64,000 bases of DNA. Origin: Paenibacillus monticola (lineage in GTDB: Bacteria > Bacillota > Bacilli > Paenibacillales > Paenibacillaceae). Shown piece by piece: positions 8,430-16,391 of this stretch. Each line of letters begins with the position of its first letter. Position 1 is the stretch's first letter. Position numbers and translations under genes: made by a program. The stretch covers positions 372,001 through 436,000 of the forward strand of contig NZ_WJXB01000007.1 of assembly GCF_009664975.1 (NCBI RefSeq). The letters run 5' to 3'. Below the pieces are notes generated by a model. It was not told the origin of the DNA and searched no databases. It worked only from the letters and a program-made list of their open reading frames with translations.

Positions 8430-9218
8430 CTATAATTTCACCCAATAATAGCTTCCGTCCTCTTCTCGTTCGAGTAGTTCATAATCAATTAGATACCGGC
8501 GCAACGTAACGTAGTCTGGATAGGCTGCATTCAAAATAAGATTAACTTCCTTCTCCGTATACTCCCGACCGGTTTCGAAGCGTTTGATCAATTGACGTAG
8601 AATAGCCACTTTGCGCTTCTGTTTCTTGGGAAATTCCGCTAATGGACCTTCTGGCCCCTGCCTAAAATAAGCTTTCAGGATCTCGGCGTTCTCCTCCTCT
8701 GTAATCGCAAAACGCTCATCAAGCATCAAGGCCGATCGAGGAATGCTGACAAAAGGAGATGAAACTGCGGGTTTCTCCTCCACAAGCTCCATCACAGCTA
8801 GAAACAACTTTGCCTGTTTTGCCTTTTCACGAAGCGTAAAGCGGTGATTTCGCACCGTTGAGGTACTGCCGATGCCTAGCTCCTTAGCGGCTTCACCGTC
8901 ACTTTGACTCTGCCGAAAAGCATTTAACAATCCCTTCTGCAGCTCCGTCAATCCGGTCAGCTTCTTATCGAGTCCCAGCAGCCAGTTAAACATTGTTCCA
9001 TGAATATGATTGATGTGTTGGCCAGCATATTTCTCAGCTTCATAATAAGTACTGCCATCCTTATAGATAAGGCCATTCTCAAACTCTTCTCCACAGACCA
9101 GACATACATAAAATCCGGAATGATCCCGCTCCTCATACACATAACCTTTCTTTAGTTCATCTATAGAAGCGTTCCAGAATTTCTCCGAGATGCTGATGGC
9201 TTCATTTCCCTCTGACAA
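8430..9218 (-). CDS. DUF2087-domain transcriptional regulator-like protein
   Basis: A 262-residue protein with three parts. The N-terminal part has a CLVCGEEF...H-x3-H arrangement that could bind zinc. The middle (LTELQKGLLNAFRQSQSDGEAAKELGIGSTSTVRNHRFTLREKAKQ has a helix-turn-helix appearance) resembles LuxR-type HTH. The C-terminal part (RKVAILRQLIKRF...YTEKEVN-ILN--YPDYVTLRRYLID, ending in Y-W) is DUF2087. The TTG start has GGGTGA seven bases upstream. A DNA-binding regulator is likely but its targets are not known. Confidence 0.75.
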   Translation of the reverse strand: MSEGNEAISISEKFWNASIDELKKGYVYEERDHSGFYVCLVCGEEFENGLIYKDGSTYYEAEKYAGQHINHIHGTMFNWLLGLDKKLTGLTELQKGLLNAFRQSQSDGEAAKELGIGSTSTVRNHRFTLREKAKQAKLFLAVMELVEEKPAVSSPFVSIPRSALMLDERFAITEEENAEILKAYFRQGPEGPLAEFPKKQKRKVAILRQLIKRFETGREYTEKEVNLILNAAYPDYVTLRRYLIDYELLEREEDGSYYWVKL

Positions 9219-9342
9219 TGCAATTCACCCAATTCGTCTTATTATATAAACATATTAACATTTTGTTTGCTATTTTTCAAATATATAAGTTGATTGTTTG
9301 TTTTTCAAATTCCATAGATATACAAGAAAAAAAACGACTTTA

Positions 9343-9378
9343 TCATCCTTTCCCTAGGACAAAAGCCGTTTTATGTGT
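9343..9378 (-). terminator. Terminator behind the AraC remnant
   Basis: On the minus strand an imperfect stem starting AAACGGCTTTTGTCC closes with GGATGATAAAGTCGTTT and runs into a tract of T residues, just past the stop codon of the decayed AraC gene. Boundaries are approximate. Confidence 0.6.
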
Positions 9379-9391
9379 ACAATGTTTCCCC

Positions 9392-9597
9392 TCAATGCTC
9401 AGCAACCTGCTCGCTCTCATGGAGGGAACGGATATGCTGCACAGGCGATAGCCCGAACAACCTTTTATACTCGCGGCTAAACTGCGTCGAACTTGGTAGC
9501 CCGTACGCAGCGCCGTTTCCATTACATTGGCACCGTCAAGCAGAAGCCTGCGAGCTTCCTGAAGGCGAAGATGTTTCTGGTATTGTAATGGAGCCAT
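9392..9597 (-). pseudogene. AraC-family regulator remnant (truncated and frameshifted)
   Basis: The minus strand reads MAPLQYQKHLRLQEARRLLL-DGANVMETALRTGYQ, then after a frame change near 9500 SSTQFSREYKRLFGLSPVQHI ending at a stop at 9392. Together this is the C-terminal HTH half of an AraC regulator of the AraC_N type, in which S/A-PLQYQK-LRLQEAR and FSREY-RLFG are conserved. The N-terminal domain and first HTH helices are absent. The upstream end joins unrelated sequence, so a deletion probably removed them. Confidence 0.8.
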
Positions 9598-9674
9598 GGA
9601 AGTTAGCGAGCTGCCACCGGAATATCCGGGCTGGATGGTTGAATTCCAGAAGAAGGAGCGGCTCGCGCCTTAAT
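9588..9674 (+). other. Possible C-terminal stub of a lost plus-strand gene
   Basis: A plus-strand frame reads ELPPEYPGWMVEFQKKERLAP and stops at 9674, followed by a plus-strand terminator. It overlaps the AraC remnant end to end. It could be the tail of a gene whose body was lost in the same deletion, or chance. I do not recognise the family. Confidence 0.3.
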
Positions 9675-9697
9675 TGAATCTTTTGAGCTTGTAATGA

Positions 9698-9735
9698 CGG
9701 AGCCCTAATCTATAGGAGCTCCGTTTGTTTTAATG
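9698..9735 (+). terminator. Plus-strand terminator-like hairpin
   Basis: ACGGAGC pairs with GCTCCGT across a short loop and is followed by TTGTTTT. No intact plus-strand gene precedes it, which fits a deleted gene upstream. Confidence 0.55.
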
Positions 9736-9802
9736 GAGCTTTTGCGGAAATAAAAGAATAAGGTAATATATTATTAAACACTACTTTGAGGAGGAGTCAA
9801 AT

Positions 9803-10115
9803 ATGTTAGCTGAAATACAACAAAATGGACATGGTTATTCTGCCCACTTCGAAAGTCACTTGAAACATTCCGTTGCAGAGGTATGGTCTTATTTAACTGA
9901 TATCCGCAACAGCTGACGGCAGCCTATTGGTATTAAATGAGCAACTTACGGCCATCACTGCCCATACACCCAGAGATCTCGCAGGCTGGCATATATGTCT
10001 GGATGTGATTGCTGCCCTGCTGGATGGAGGGACCATGATGTCTCGAAGTGAAGAATGGAATAAGTGGTATGAACAATATGTTACCCTTTGTGCTTCACTG
10101 GAAGTCTTAGAATAG
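9803..10115 (+). pseudogene. SRPBCC/AHSA1-family protein with internal deletion
   Basis: The start is clean, with GAGGAGGAGTCAAAT in front of ATG and a reading frame HFESHLKHSVAEVWSYLTD typical of the start of AHSA1 (activator of Hsp90 ATPase-like) proteins. It stops after about 37 codons. In another frame the sequence resumes with DGSLLVLNEQLTAITAHTPRDLAGWH and continues with the normal C-terminus (CLDVIAALLDG, EEWNKWYEQYV) to a stop at 10115. The middle of the domain, roughly half the usual length, is missing. An internal deletion is the simplest explanation. Confidence 0.8.
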
Positions 10116-10119
10116 CCAT

Positions 10120-10429
10120 TTATACTTTTTGTGCCAAGGCAGCTATCTCCCGACTCCCCAGAATTGGACTTTCGTATCCCACGTTAACACTATGAATCAT
10201 GGCCAGACCTATCTCTTGCAAGTGTTTGTAGGCTTCTTCTTTAATCCCGGCTGAAGACATCCCCAGACAAAAAAAACAAGCATTATATCCTTTTAGCTGG
10301 TCTGCAATAGGCTTTAAATCAAAAAAACACTATGCAAGATCTCCGTTAATTTAGGATGTGTTATACCGCAAGGCTGCCGGTGATCACTGCTCTGATCTTT
10401 ACACCAGCTGAAGATGAGTTTAATGGCAT
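10120..10429 (-). pseudogene. NAD-dependent epimerase/dehydratase-like gene with deletions
   Basis: Reading the minus strand, a start region with KIRAVITG (Rossmann start) jumps to PCGITHPKLTEILHS, then after a one-base loss in a T tract continues DLKPIADQLKGYNACFFCLG, and then KEEAYKH joins LQEIGLAMIHSV near the natural C-terminus. Relative to the family, the rest of the NAD-binding loop and most of the C-terminal half are missing. It converges with the SRPBCC remnant with a 4-base gap. Confidence 0.8.
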
Positions 10430-10494
10430 TGCGTACGCCCTACTTTCCAATTTTAATTTTATATTAAATGATCAATCATTATTGTCAATAATAT

Positions 10495-10542
10495 AAAAAT
10501 ATCCGCATCTCGTAATCACTTCGGATTGGAGACACGGATATT
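10495..10542 (-). terminator. Terminator of the SDR gene
   Basis: On the minus strand AATATCCG pairs with CGGATATT, with additional pairing GTCTC/GAGAT inside, and the stem ends in TTTTATATT a few bases after the SDR stop codon. Confidence 0.8.
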
Positions 10543-10550
10543 AATTCCTT

Positions 10551-11360
10551 TTATGATAACAGCGATTCGGCCCCATCAATCACGATTTGTGCTCCTGTAA
10601 TATGAATGGATTCGTCAGATGCCAGAAAAGACACCAACTCTGCTACATTATCCGGTTTACCAGGGCCATCAGCAAGTGGCTGCGCACCCTGCGGGAACTC
10701 AATCGGAATAACAATCGAGCCGACCTCCTCGTTAAATTCTGTGCTCTCATCAATATTTGTGGATATTGCTCCTGGACAGATCACATTTACGCGAATTTTG
10801 AATTTGGCAAGCTCCAGCGCAGCCATTTTGGCAAAAGCTACCTGACCAGCCTTGGTGGTGCTGTACGGCGACCAGCCAAAGCTGGCAAACCGCGAATTGC
10901 CGTTAATAGAGCTTGTAATGATGATGCTTCCTTTTCCTTTCTTCTTCAAATGGGGAATACTATATTTTAGAGTCAAGAAGGTTCCGGTCAAATTCACTGA
11001 CATCGTATGCTCCCAGTCACTGAGACTGAGTTCTTCGATAGGTCCTACTGCACCGTTGATCCCCGCATTCGCAAATACAATATCCAATCCTCCAAAACGC
11101 TCCACGGTTTGGCGTACCGCCTCTTCCATCCGCTCCGCATCCGAAGTATCGACATCAAGAGCCAGCGCGCAGTCCTTGCGCAATTTATTGAGTTTTTGCT
11201 CCAATTCGAAGTTACGTTCATTCACTAAATCAAACAACGCGACGTTTGCGCCTTCCCGTGCCAATTGAATGGCAGTTGCTCGGCCGATTCCTGAACCTGC
11301 ACCGGTAATTATGGCTGTTTTCCCGATAAACCGTTGCTTTTTAGCTATATTTGGGCTCAT
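10551..11360 (-). CDS. SDR family NAD(P)-dependent oxidoreductase
   Basis: A 269-residue classical short-chain dehydrogenase. Cofactor motif TGAGSGIG (about 20-27), NAGIN (about 97), catalytic Ser in ITSSING, and the YSTTK catalytic Tyr/Lys pair are all present, and the C-terminus has the usual ITGAQIVIDGA. GGAAGGAGAGTACAT precedes the ATG. The substrate cannot be told from the sequence. It stands alone with its own terminator. Confidence 0.9.
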   Translation of the reverse strand: MSPNIAKKQRFIGKTAIITGAGSGIGRATAIQLAREGANVALFDLVNERNFELEQKLNKLRKDCALALDVDTSDAERMEEAVRQTVERFGGLDIVFANAGINGAVGPIEELSLSDWEHTMSVNLTGTFLTLKYSIPHLKKKGKGSIIITSSINGNSRFASFGWSPYSTTKAGQVAFAKMAALELAKFKIRVNVICPGAISTNIDESTEFNEEVGSIVIPIEFPQGAQPLADGPGKPDNVAELVSFLASDESIHITGAQIVIDGAESLLS

Positions 11361-11506
11361 ATGTACTCTCCTTCCACATCATCCATTGTAATGGCTCTGT
11401 TTCAAGATTACCCAAATCGACCCACATTATAATCATTTCTAGCAATAATCACATAAAAAACTCCCGCAGAAGCTAAATATCCGCGTGAGTCTCCTTGTAT
11501 AAGTAT

Positions 11507-12373
11507 TCAATTCTCCAACTGCCGCACATCCACTTTCACCGTTAATGTGCCTGGTCCCCCACGATATACTCCCTTTACGGGTACGATATCTTTGTAATCC
11601 CGGCCATGACCAAGCTTTATATAACGCCAGCTCACTTCTACATTATTTGTTGGATCGAACCCGAGCCAACCGGTACCTGGAATGTGAGTCTCTACCCAAG
11701 CATGCGAAGCCTGTTCAAAGTTGGCATTGCCACCCTGCAGGTCCCCGACAAAGTGATACCCGCTTACGTATCGGGAAGGCAGACCCACGCTGCGACAGAC
11801 AGCGATCATCAAGTGAGCATAATCCTGACAGACCCCTCTTTTGAGCTTTAGTGCATTTTTGACTGTTGTGTTCACACTGGTTGCTCCGGGATCGTAGGTA
11901 AACTGCTCATAGATCGTTGAAGATAACTTCACAATCCACTCGTACATATCTTCTGCTTCATCAAAAGGATGCTGCGAAGCGAACTCGACCAGCTCACGTG
12001 TCACCTCGGTATATCGGGTAGGTAAAATAAATTCAATGTAACGGTTCTGAAATTTCTCGTCATTCAACAGTTCAACCTGCTCTTTAAGCGGGATACGCGG
12101 CAGATCCCAACCTTGTGCCTTATCCAGTGTTACAACCGTAGCCTTAGTATGGATGACCATCTCAGTATGCGGCTTATTAACAGAGTAGGCATGAACTCTG
12201 TTTCCAAAGAAGTCTTCATAGGTCAATAGATTAGCCGCCGGAAAAACATCGACCTCATGATGGTAACACGATTGCCGATAGTTGGTGCGCGGAGTCAGCC
12301 TGATCTCATTGACACTGTCCGTAACCGGAGTGGGGTAGCTGTATGTGGTTGTATGATCGATTTGGATCTTCAT
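11507..12373 (-). CDS. Transglutaminase-like family protein
   Basis: A 288-residue protein. The N-terminal beta domain (MKIQIDHTTTYSYPTPVTDSVNE) and the transglutaminase core match the bacterial group often encoded with alpha-E proteins. The catalytic triad is visible as Cys in RGVCQDYAHL, His in SHAWVE and Asp in LGFDPTN. Such proteins are predicted peptidases or amide-forming enzymes; the substrate is unknown. It is last in a three-gene operon and its ATG overlaps the alpha-E stop codon by four bases (ATGA), a sign of translational coupling. Confidence 0.9.
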   Translation of the reverse strand: MKIQIDHTTTYSYPTPVTDSVNEIRLTPRTNYRQSCYHHEVDVFPAANLLTYEDFFGNRVHAYSVNKPHTEMVIHTKATVVTLDKAQGWDLPRIPLKEQVELLNDEKFQNRYIEFILPTRYTEVTRELVEFASQHPFDEAEDMYEWIVKLSSTIYEQFTYDPGATSVNTTVKNALKLKRGVCQDYAHLMIAVCRSVGLPSRYVSGYHFVGDLQGGNANFEQASHAWVETHIPGTGWLGFDPTNNVEVSWRYIKLGHGRDYKDIVPVKGVYRGGPGTLTVKVDVRQLEN

Positions 12374-13323
12374 GCGGATATTCCTTCTCGCCGAAAAAAG
12401 GCGCCTTCCATCGTTTTTCCCAGTTTTTGGCAGGAAAGCATCAGTGAATTCAGCACATCCTCTACCCGATCACCAGACATATCTTCATTTTCCATATAAT
12501 CTAGCTCGGCTTTGATCTTCCCGGCTTGCCGGATGACTTTCTCATGCCCAGAGCCTTTTTCCGATGAATCTAGCTGAAGCTTGGCCAAATGCTCCTCCAG
12601 CTTATGAAAGGAGAACCGCACCGAACGCGGGAAGTAGGCATTGGCGATTAGAAACTCGAGTATACTTTCCGGTGACATGGCATCTGCATAATAACGTCGA
12701 AAGGCCTGATATCCGCTCACAGATTTTAACACGGCTTGCAGCTGAATATAGACTCCGTTCATATCCTTGGATCGGCACGATGCCGTCACCGATTGTAATA
12801 TACGGGTAGTATTCTCTGCCCGCTCAAGAAATCTTCCGCTCTCGATAAAGTGCCACTCATTCCCTCTCAACATGACCGACTGCTCGGCTCCCAGGAACAT
12901 AGCCGTCCGTTCTTTGATCTGCTGGTAGAACTGGTGTGGACCACTCATTATATCCGCTACCGATCTCTCCCCCAGCCATAGATTGAAGCTGTTGGCAATA
13001 TCCCATAGTTCACTAGGCAAATGCTGCCGCAATGTCCGCAAATTATTTCTGGCTTGGTGCACACAAGAGAAAATCGAATTGGAATTGCCGAGGTCCAAGG
13101 TTATAAAGGACAACACATCCTGCTCAGAGAAACTTTCAAATTGCTGTTGATACTGAGTTCTGACACCTAAGGCATCTATCAACCTTGACCATTTATGTCC
13201 TTCTTGTTGGAAGTCCTCTTCCTGCTGGATATGATAATGTACATCTATAAGCCGTGCATGATTCTCTGCCCGCTCAATATATCTGCCTATCCAAAACAAA
13301 GCCTCCGCATTGCGATTCAGCAT
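12370..13323 (-). CDS. Alpha-E domain protein (DUF403)
   Basis: A 317-residue, all-helical protein. The start LNRNAEALFWIGRYIERAENHARLIDVHYH is the hallmark of the alpha-E family, which is nearly always next to an ATP-grasp of the circularly permuted type and a transglutaminase. The three are predicted to make or modify a peptide-like product, with no demonstrated reaction known to me. GGGAGTGGCTGAAG precedes the ATG. It sits between its two usual partners. Confidence 0.9.
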   Translation of the reverse strand: MLNRNAEALFWIGRYIERAENHARLIDVHYHIQQEEDFQQEGHKWSRLIDALGVRTQYQQQFESFSEQDVLSFITLDLGNSNSIFSCVHQARNNLRTLRQHLPSELWDIANSFNLWLGERSVADIMSGPHQFYQQIKERTAMFLGAEQSVMLRGNEWHFIESGRFLERAENTTRILQSVTASCRSKDMNGVYIQLQAVLKSVSGYQAFRRYYADAMSPESILEFLIANAYFPRSVRFSFHKLEEHLAKLQLDSSEKGSGHEKVIRQAGKIKAELDYMENEDMSGDRVEDVLNSLMLSCQKLGKTMEGAFFRREGISA

Positions 13324-13394
13324 CTTCAGCCACTCCCTTATCTTACATATTGATGCCGCATTTGGTTAAACGTCAGCAAACTCGCTAGGCAGTG

Positions 13395-14858
13395 TCAGGC
13401 CATTACCCATGTATCCTTTACTCCGCCTCCTTGAGAAGAATTCACAACCAATGAACCCTCTCTCATTGCCACTCTTGTTAGTCCCCCAGGGATAACATGT
13501 GGTTTGCGGTCAGCACCCATTAATACGAAAGCTCTCAGATCAATATGACGCGGTGTCATCGTTCCTCCCGACAATACCGGAGCTCTAGAGAGAGACATAA
13601 TCGGCTGGGCGATATAGCGCTCCGGCTCAGCCAGGATCTTCAGCCGGAACTCTGCCAGATCTTCTTTGGTTGCCTCACTACCAATCAACATTCCGTAACC
13701 TCCGGATAGCGAGGTCTCCTTAACTACCATTTCTGGTAGATGATCCAGCACATATTGGCGTTCTTGTGCTCTGGATAACAGATAAGTTGGAACATTTCCA
13801 AGAATCGGTTCTTCATTAAGGTAGTAACGGATCATGTCCGGTACGTATACATACATTGCTTTATCATCCGCTACACCTGTTCCAGGCGCATTCGCTATCG
13901 CTATGTTTCCTGCCCTATAGGCATTCATCAACCCCGCTACTCCAAGCAGCGAATTCGGCTGAAAGGCGAGCGGATCAATAAAATCATCGTCCAGGCGGCG
14001 GTACAATACATCTACGCGGCGCAGTCCGTTCATTTCCTTAAGATATATCTTATGATCCTTCGTCACCAGATCGCGGCCTTCGACCAAATGGATGCCCATT
14101 TGTTGAGCCAGAAAAGCATGCTCATAATAGGCGGAATTATATTCTCCTGGAGTCAATAGCGCAATCACCGGATCGGAAGTACGTGTTGGGGATAGACTGC
14201 GCAGCACCGACAGGAATCGATTCAGACTATGATCCACATCCCGAATGGAGCTGGCAAATGACAATTCCGGAAACAACTGATTCATCATTGATCTGCCTTT
14301 AAAAAGGTAAGAGAATCCTGAAGGCGTTCGCAAATTGTCTTCAAGTACGTAATATTGACCATCATGATGGCGGATGAGATCAATTCCTGAGGTATTTACA
14401 TAAGCTCCACCAGGAACACGCAAACCAGCCATCTCTGGCCGAAAATAACAATTAGAAATAATCATGCGCCGCGGTACAATTCCATCCTTTACAATGTACT
14501 GCTCATGATAGATATCGTGAATGAATAAATTCAATGCTGTAATGCGTTGAATGATGCCAGCTTCAAGCCTTTCCCACTCATCTTTTGGAATAATCCGGGG
14601 AATCATGTCGAAGGGAATGGTACGTTCCATCGGCTGGTCCTGTGCCGGATTGTATAATGTAAAGGTAATCCCTTCTTCCATCATCCGTCGCTGCATCATA
14701 TTCTGCTTGGCTTGCAGCTCTTCGGGGCTCATCCCGGAAAACATGCGGTTCACATGTTTGTAATGAGGTCTGACATTCCGTTCATCAGCATACATTTCAT
14801 CAAAAAAGTGCTGTAGCGGGTACGGAGACAGACCGGGTAAAGGATCTATTTTTGACAT
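13395..14858 (-). CDS. Circularly permuted type 2 ATP-grasp protein
   Basis: A 487-residue protein of the circularly permuted ATP-grasp group (formerly DUF404/DUF407). Recognisable parts are the N-terminal NRMFSGMSPEEL, GIDLIRHHDGQYYVLEDNLRTPSG (ligand region), KETSLSGGYGMLIG and the closing PGGLTRVA with SSQGGGVKDTW. ATP-grasp enzymes join carboxylate and amine groups at the cost of ATP. The ATG at 14858 has AAAGGAG eight bases upstream and is preferred over the ATG at 14900. First gene of the operon with alpha-E and transglutaminase. Confidence 0.9.
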   Translation of the reverse strand: MSKIDPLPGLSPYPLQHFFDEMYADERNVRPHYKHVNRMFSGMSPEELQAKQNMMQRRMMEEGITFTLYNPAQDQPMERTIPFDMIPRIIPKDEWERLEAGIIQRITALNLFIHDIYHEQYIVKDGIVPRRMIISNCYFRPEMAGLRVPGGAYVNTSGIDLIRHHDGQYYVLEDNLRTPSGFSYLFKGRSMMNQLFPELSFASSIRDVDHSLNRFLSVLRSLSPTRTSDPVIALLTPGEYNSAYYEHAFLAQQMGIHLVEGRDLVTKDHKIYLKEMNGLRRVDVLYRRLDDDFIDPLAFQPNSLLGVAGLMNAYRAGNIAIANAPGTGVADDKAMYVYVPDMIRYYLNEEPILGNVPTYLLSRAQERQYVLDHLPEMVVKETSLSGGYGMLIGSEATKEDLAEFRLKILAEPERYIAQPIMSLSRAPVLSGGTMTPRHIDLRAFVLMGADRKPHVIPGGLTRVAMREGSLVVNSSQGGGVKDTWVMA

Positions 14859-15171
14859 GAGCCCGACTCCTTTCGGATAACAAGTAATGTTTTGTAACAA
14901 ATAACACTTAAAAATAAGATATTAACCATGAAAATATTGATTTATACCCTCATCATACGAAAATGATAATGTTCATGTCAATATATATAACAGCAAAATG
15001 GAGTTTCTACACCATCTCACATTATGTAATCGCTTCCTTCCTCTTTTTCATAGTTTGCAGGAGCTTAGAAGTAGACATCACATAAAATTGTATGCAGGAG
15101 AGTTGACAAGCATTACTATTATGAATTTTTCATATGTTGAAATAACATAATTATATTATTCTTGAAATAAC
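14859..15171. other. Intergenic region between ftsY and the ATP-grasp operon
   Basis: About 310 bases, AT-rich, with no gene. It contains the second copy of the 28-base motif (15116-15143) and should hold the promoter of the ATP-grasp operon. A stretch near 14958-14980 (AATGATAATGTTCAT) faintly resembles a Fur box, too weakly to call. Confidence 0.5.
15116..15143 (+). repeat. 28-base dispersed motif, copy 2
   Basis: This copy differs from the one at 4094-4121 at a single base (A instead of G at the sixth position) and has the same orientation and the same overlapping dyads. It lies between two minus-strand transcription units, about 11 kb from the first copy. See the RTP gene for the possible connection. 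Confidence 0.5.
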
Positions 15172-15211
15172 AAAAAAGCAGCAAGCCTCCAGTTAGTGGA
15201 TGCTTGCTGCT
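15172..15211 (-). terminator. Terminator of ftsY
   Basis: AGCAGCAAGC pairs with GCTTGCTGCT, with runs of T on the minus strand and A/T on both sides, directly behind the ftsY stop codon. It ends the long fab-smc-ftsY block. Confidence 0.9.
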
Positions 15212-15223
15212 TTTTGCCTAATA

Positions 15224-16222
15224 TTACTCTTCCTCTTCTAGTTCCTCTGTCTCAGCAATCAGTCCTGCGAACAGGGCATGCACGAACTGCTGAGAATCGA
15301 ACACCTGCAAATCATCAATTTTCTCACCCAAGCCTACAAGCTTTACGGGTAGATTCATTTCTTGACGGATAGCTATAACAATACCACCTTTGGCTGTGCC
15401 GTCCAGCTTGGTCAGAACCAGACCGGTAACCCCGCTCTTCTCACCAAAAAGCTTGGCCTGAGTGAGCGCATTCTGTCCAGTGGTCGCATCCAGTACCATA
15501 AGTACCTCATGCGGTGCACTAGGAATTTCACGTTGAATGACACGAAAGATCTTATTCAACTCTTCCATAAGGTTACTTTTGTTCTGCAGTCTGCCTGCTG
15601 TATCGCAGATCAGTATATCAACGTTACGCTGCTTAGCAGCTTGTAGCGCATCGAACATAACGGCAGCCGGGTCAGAACCCGACTGCTGCTTGATCACATC
15701 TACTCCGGCACGCTGGCCCCACACTTCCAACTGCTCAATCGCACCAGCACGGAAGGTATCACCTGCCGCCAGCAGAACTTTTTTACCCTCTTGCTTGTAA
15801 CGGTGAGCCAACTTGCCGATTGTGGTCGTCTTGCCGACCCCGTTAACACCTACGAATAGAATAACGGTAAGTCCATCCGGGTTCTCATTCAAGCTGTTAT
15901 CATCATCTCCGCGCAGCAACTCCATCAGCTTGCGGGACAGAATCGGCTGTAGCTCAGTTGCATCCTCAATTCGCTGCTGTTTCACTTCTGTTCGCAGTTC
16001 CTCTACAAGCTTCATTACTGTATTTACGCCAACGTCGGCGCCAATCAGAATCTCTTCGAGTTCTTCGTAGAACTCTTCATCTATTTTTTTGCGACGGATA
16101 ATAAGGTCTGATACCTTTTCAACAAGCCCTTTACGGGTTTTCTCCAGACCATCGCGGAATTGTTTGGTTACACTCTCCGTCTTGCCGGAGATGCTTTCTT
16201 TCAACTTTCTAAAAAAGCTCAT
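15224..16222 (-). CDS. ftsY: Signal recognition particle receptor FtsY
   Basis: A 332-residue SRP GTPase that docks the ribosome-SRP complex at the membrane. The NG domain is complete: G1 GVNGVGKTTTIGKLA, the DTFRAGA insertion-box region, G3 DTAGRL, G4 TKLDGTAKGG and the closing GLGEKIDDLQVFD. The N-terminal acidic domain of proteobacterial FtsY is absent, as usual in Firmicutes. TTAGGAGGAACAAA precedes the ATG. It follows smc after a 169-base gap that holds a structured direct repeat. Confidence 0.97.
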   Translation of the reverse strand: MSFFRKLKESISGKTESVTKQFRDGLEKTRKGLVEKVSDLIIRRKKIDEEFYEELEEILIGADVGVNTVMKLVEELRTEVKQQRIEDATELQPILSRKLMELLRGDDDNSLNENPDGLTVILFVGVNGVGKTTTIGKLAHRYKQEGKKVLLAAGDTFRAGAIEQLEVWGQRAGVDVIKQQSGSDPAAVMFDALQAAKQRNVDILICDTAGRLQNKSNLMEELNKIFRVIQREIPSAPHEVLMVLDATTGQNALTQAKLFGEKSGVTGLVLTKLDGTAKGGIVIAIRQEMNLPVKLVGLGEKIDDLQVFDSQQFVHALFAGLIAETEELEEEE

Positions 16223-16274
16223 TTTGTTCCTCCTAAAGATTTGTTAGCATCACTACATCGAATTATCTTCGTAC

Positions 16275-16313
16275 AAAACTACTTCGGAAGCATACTCTAA
16301 AGTTTTATGGAGC
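16275..16313. repeat. Tandem structured repeat, unit 1 (smc-ftsY gap)
   Basis: The unit AAAACTACTTCGGAAGCATA followed by CTCTAAAGTTTTATGGAGC is repeated 65 bases further on. Each unit can fold, with AAAACT pairing to AGTTTT and a CTTCGGAAG hairpin inside. Confidence 0.65.
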
Positions 16314-16339
16314 ATTTACTCCCTGATAAGCTTCGCAAT

Positions 16340-16377
16340 AAAACTACTTCGGAAGCATACACTTAAGTTTTGTGAGC
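16340..16377. repeat. Tandem structured repeat, unit 2 (smc-ftsY gap)
   Basis: Near-identical to the unit at 16275-16313: the first 21 bases (through CATAC) are the same and the second half differs by a few bases. It begins at the end of the smc mRNA, so it would be part of a readthrough transcript to ftsY. Confidence 0.65.
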
Positions 16378-16391
16378 GTGGCTACATTCAC

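Noticed and set aside
14958-14980. Fur-box-like AATGATAATGTTCAT
   Set aside because: Too few matches to the 19-base consensus and no iron-related gene nearby.
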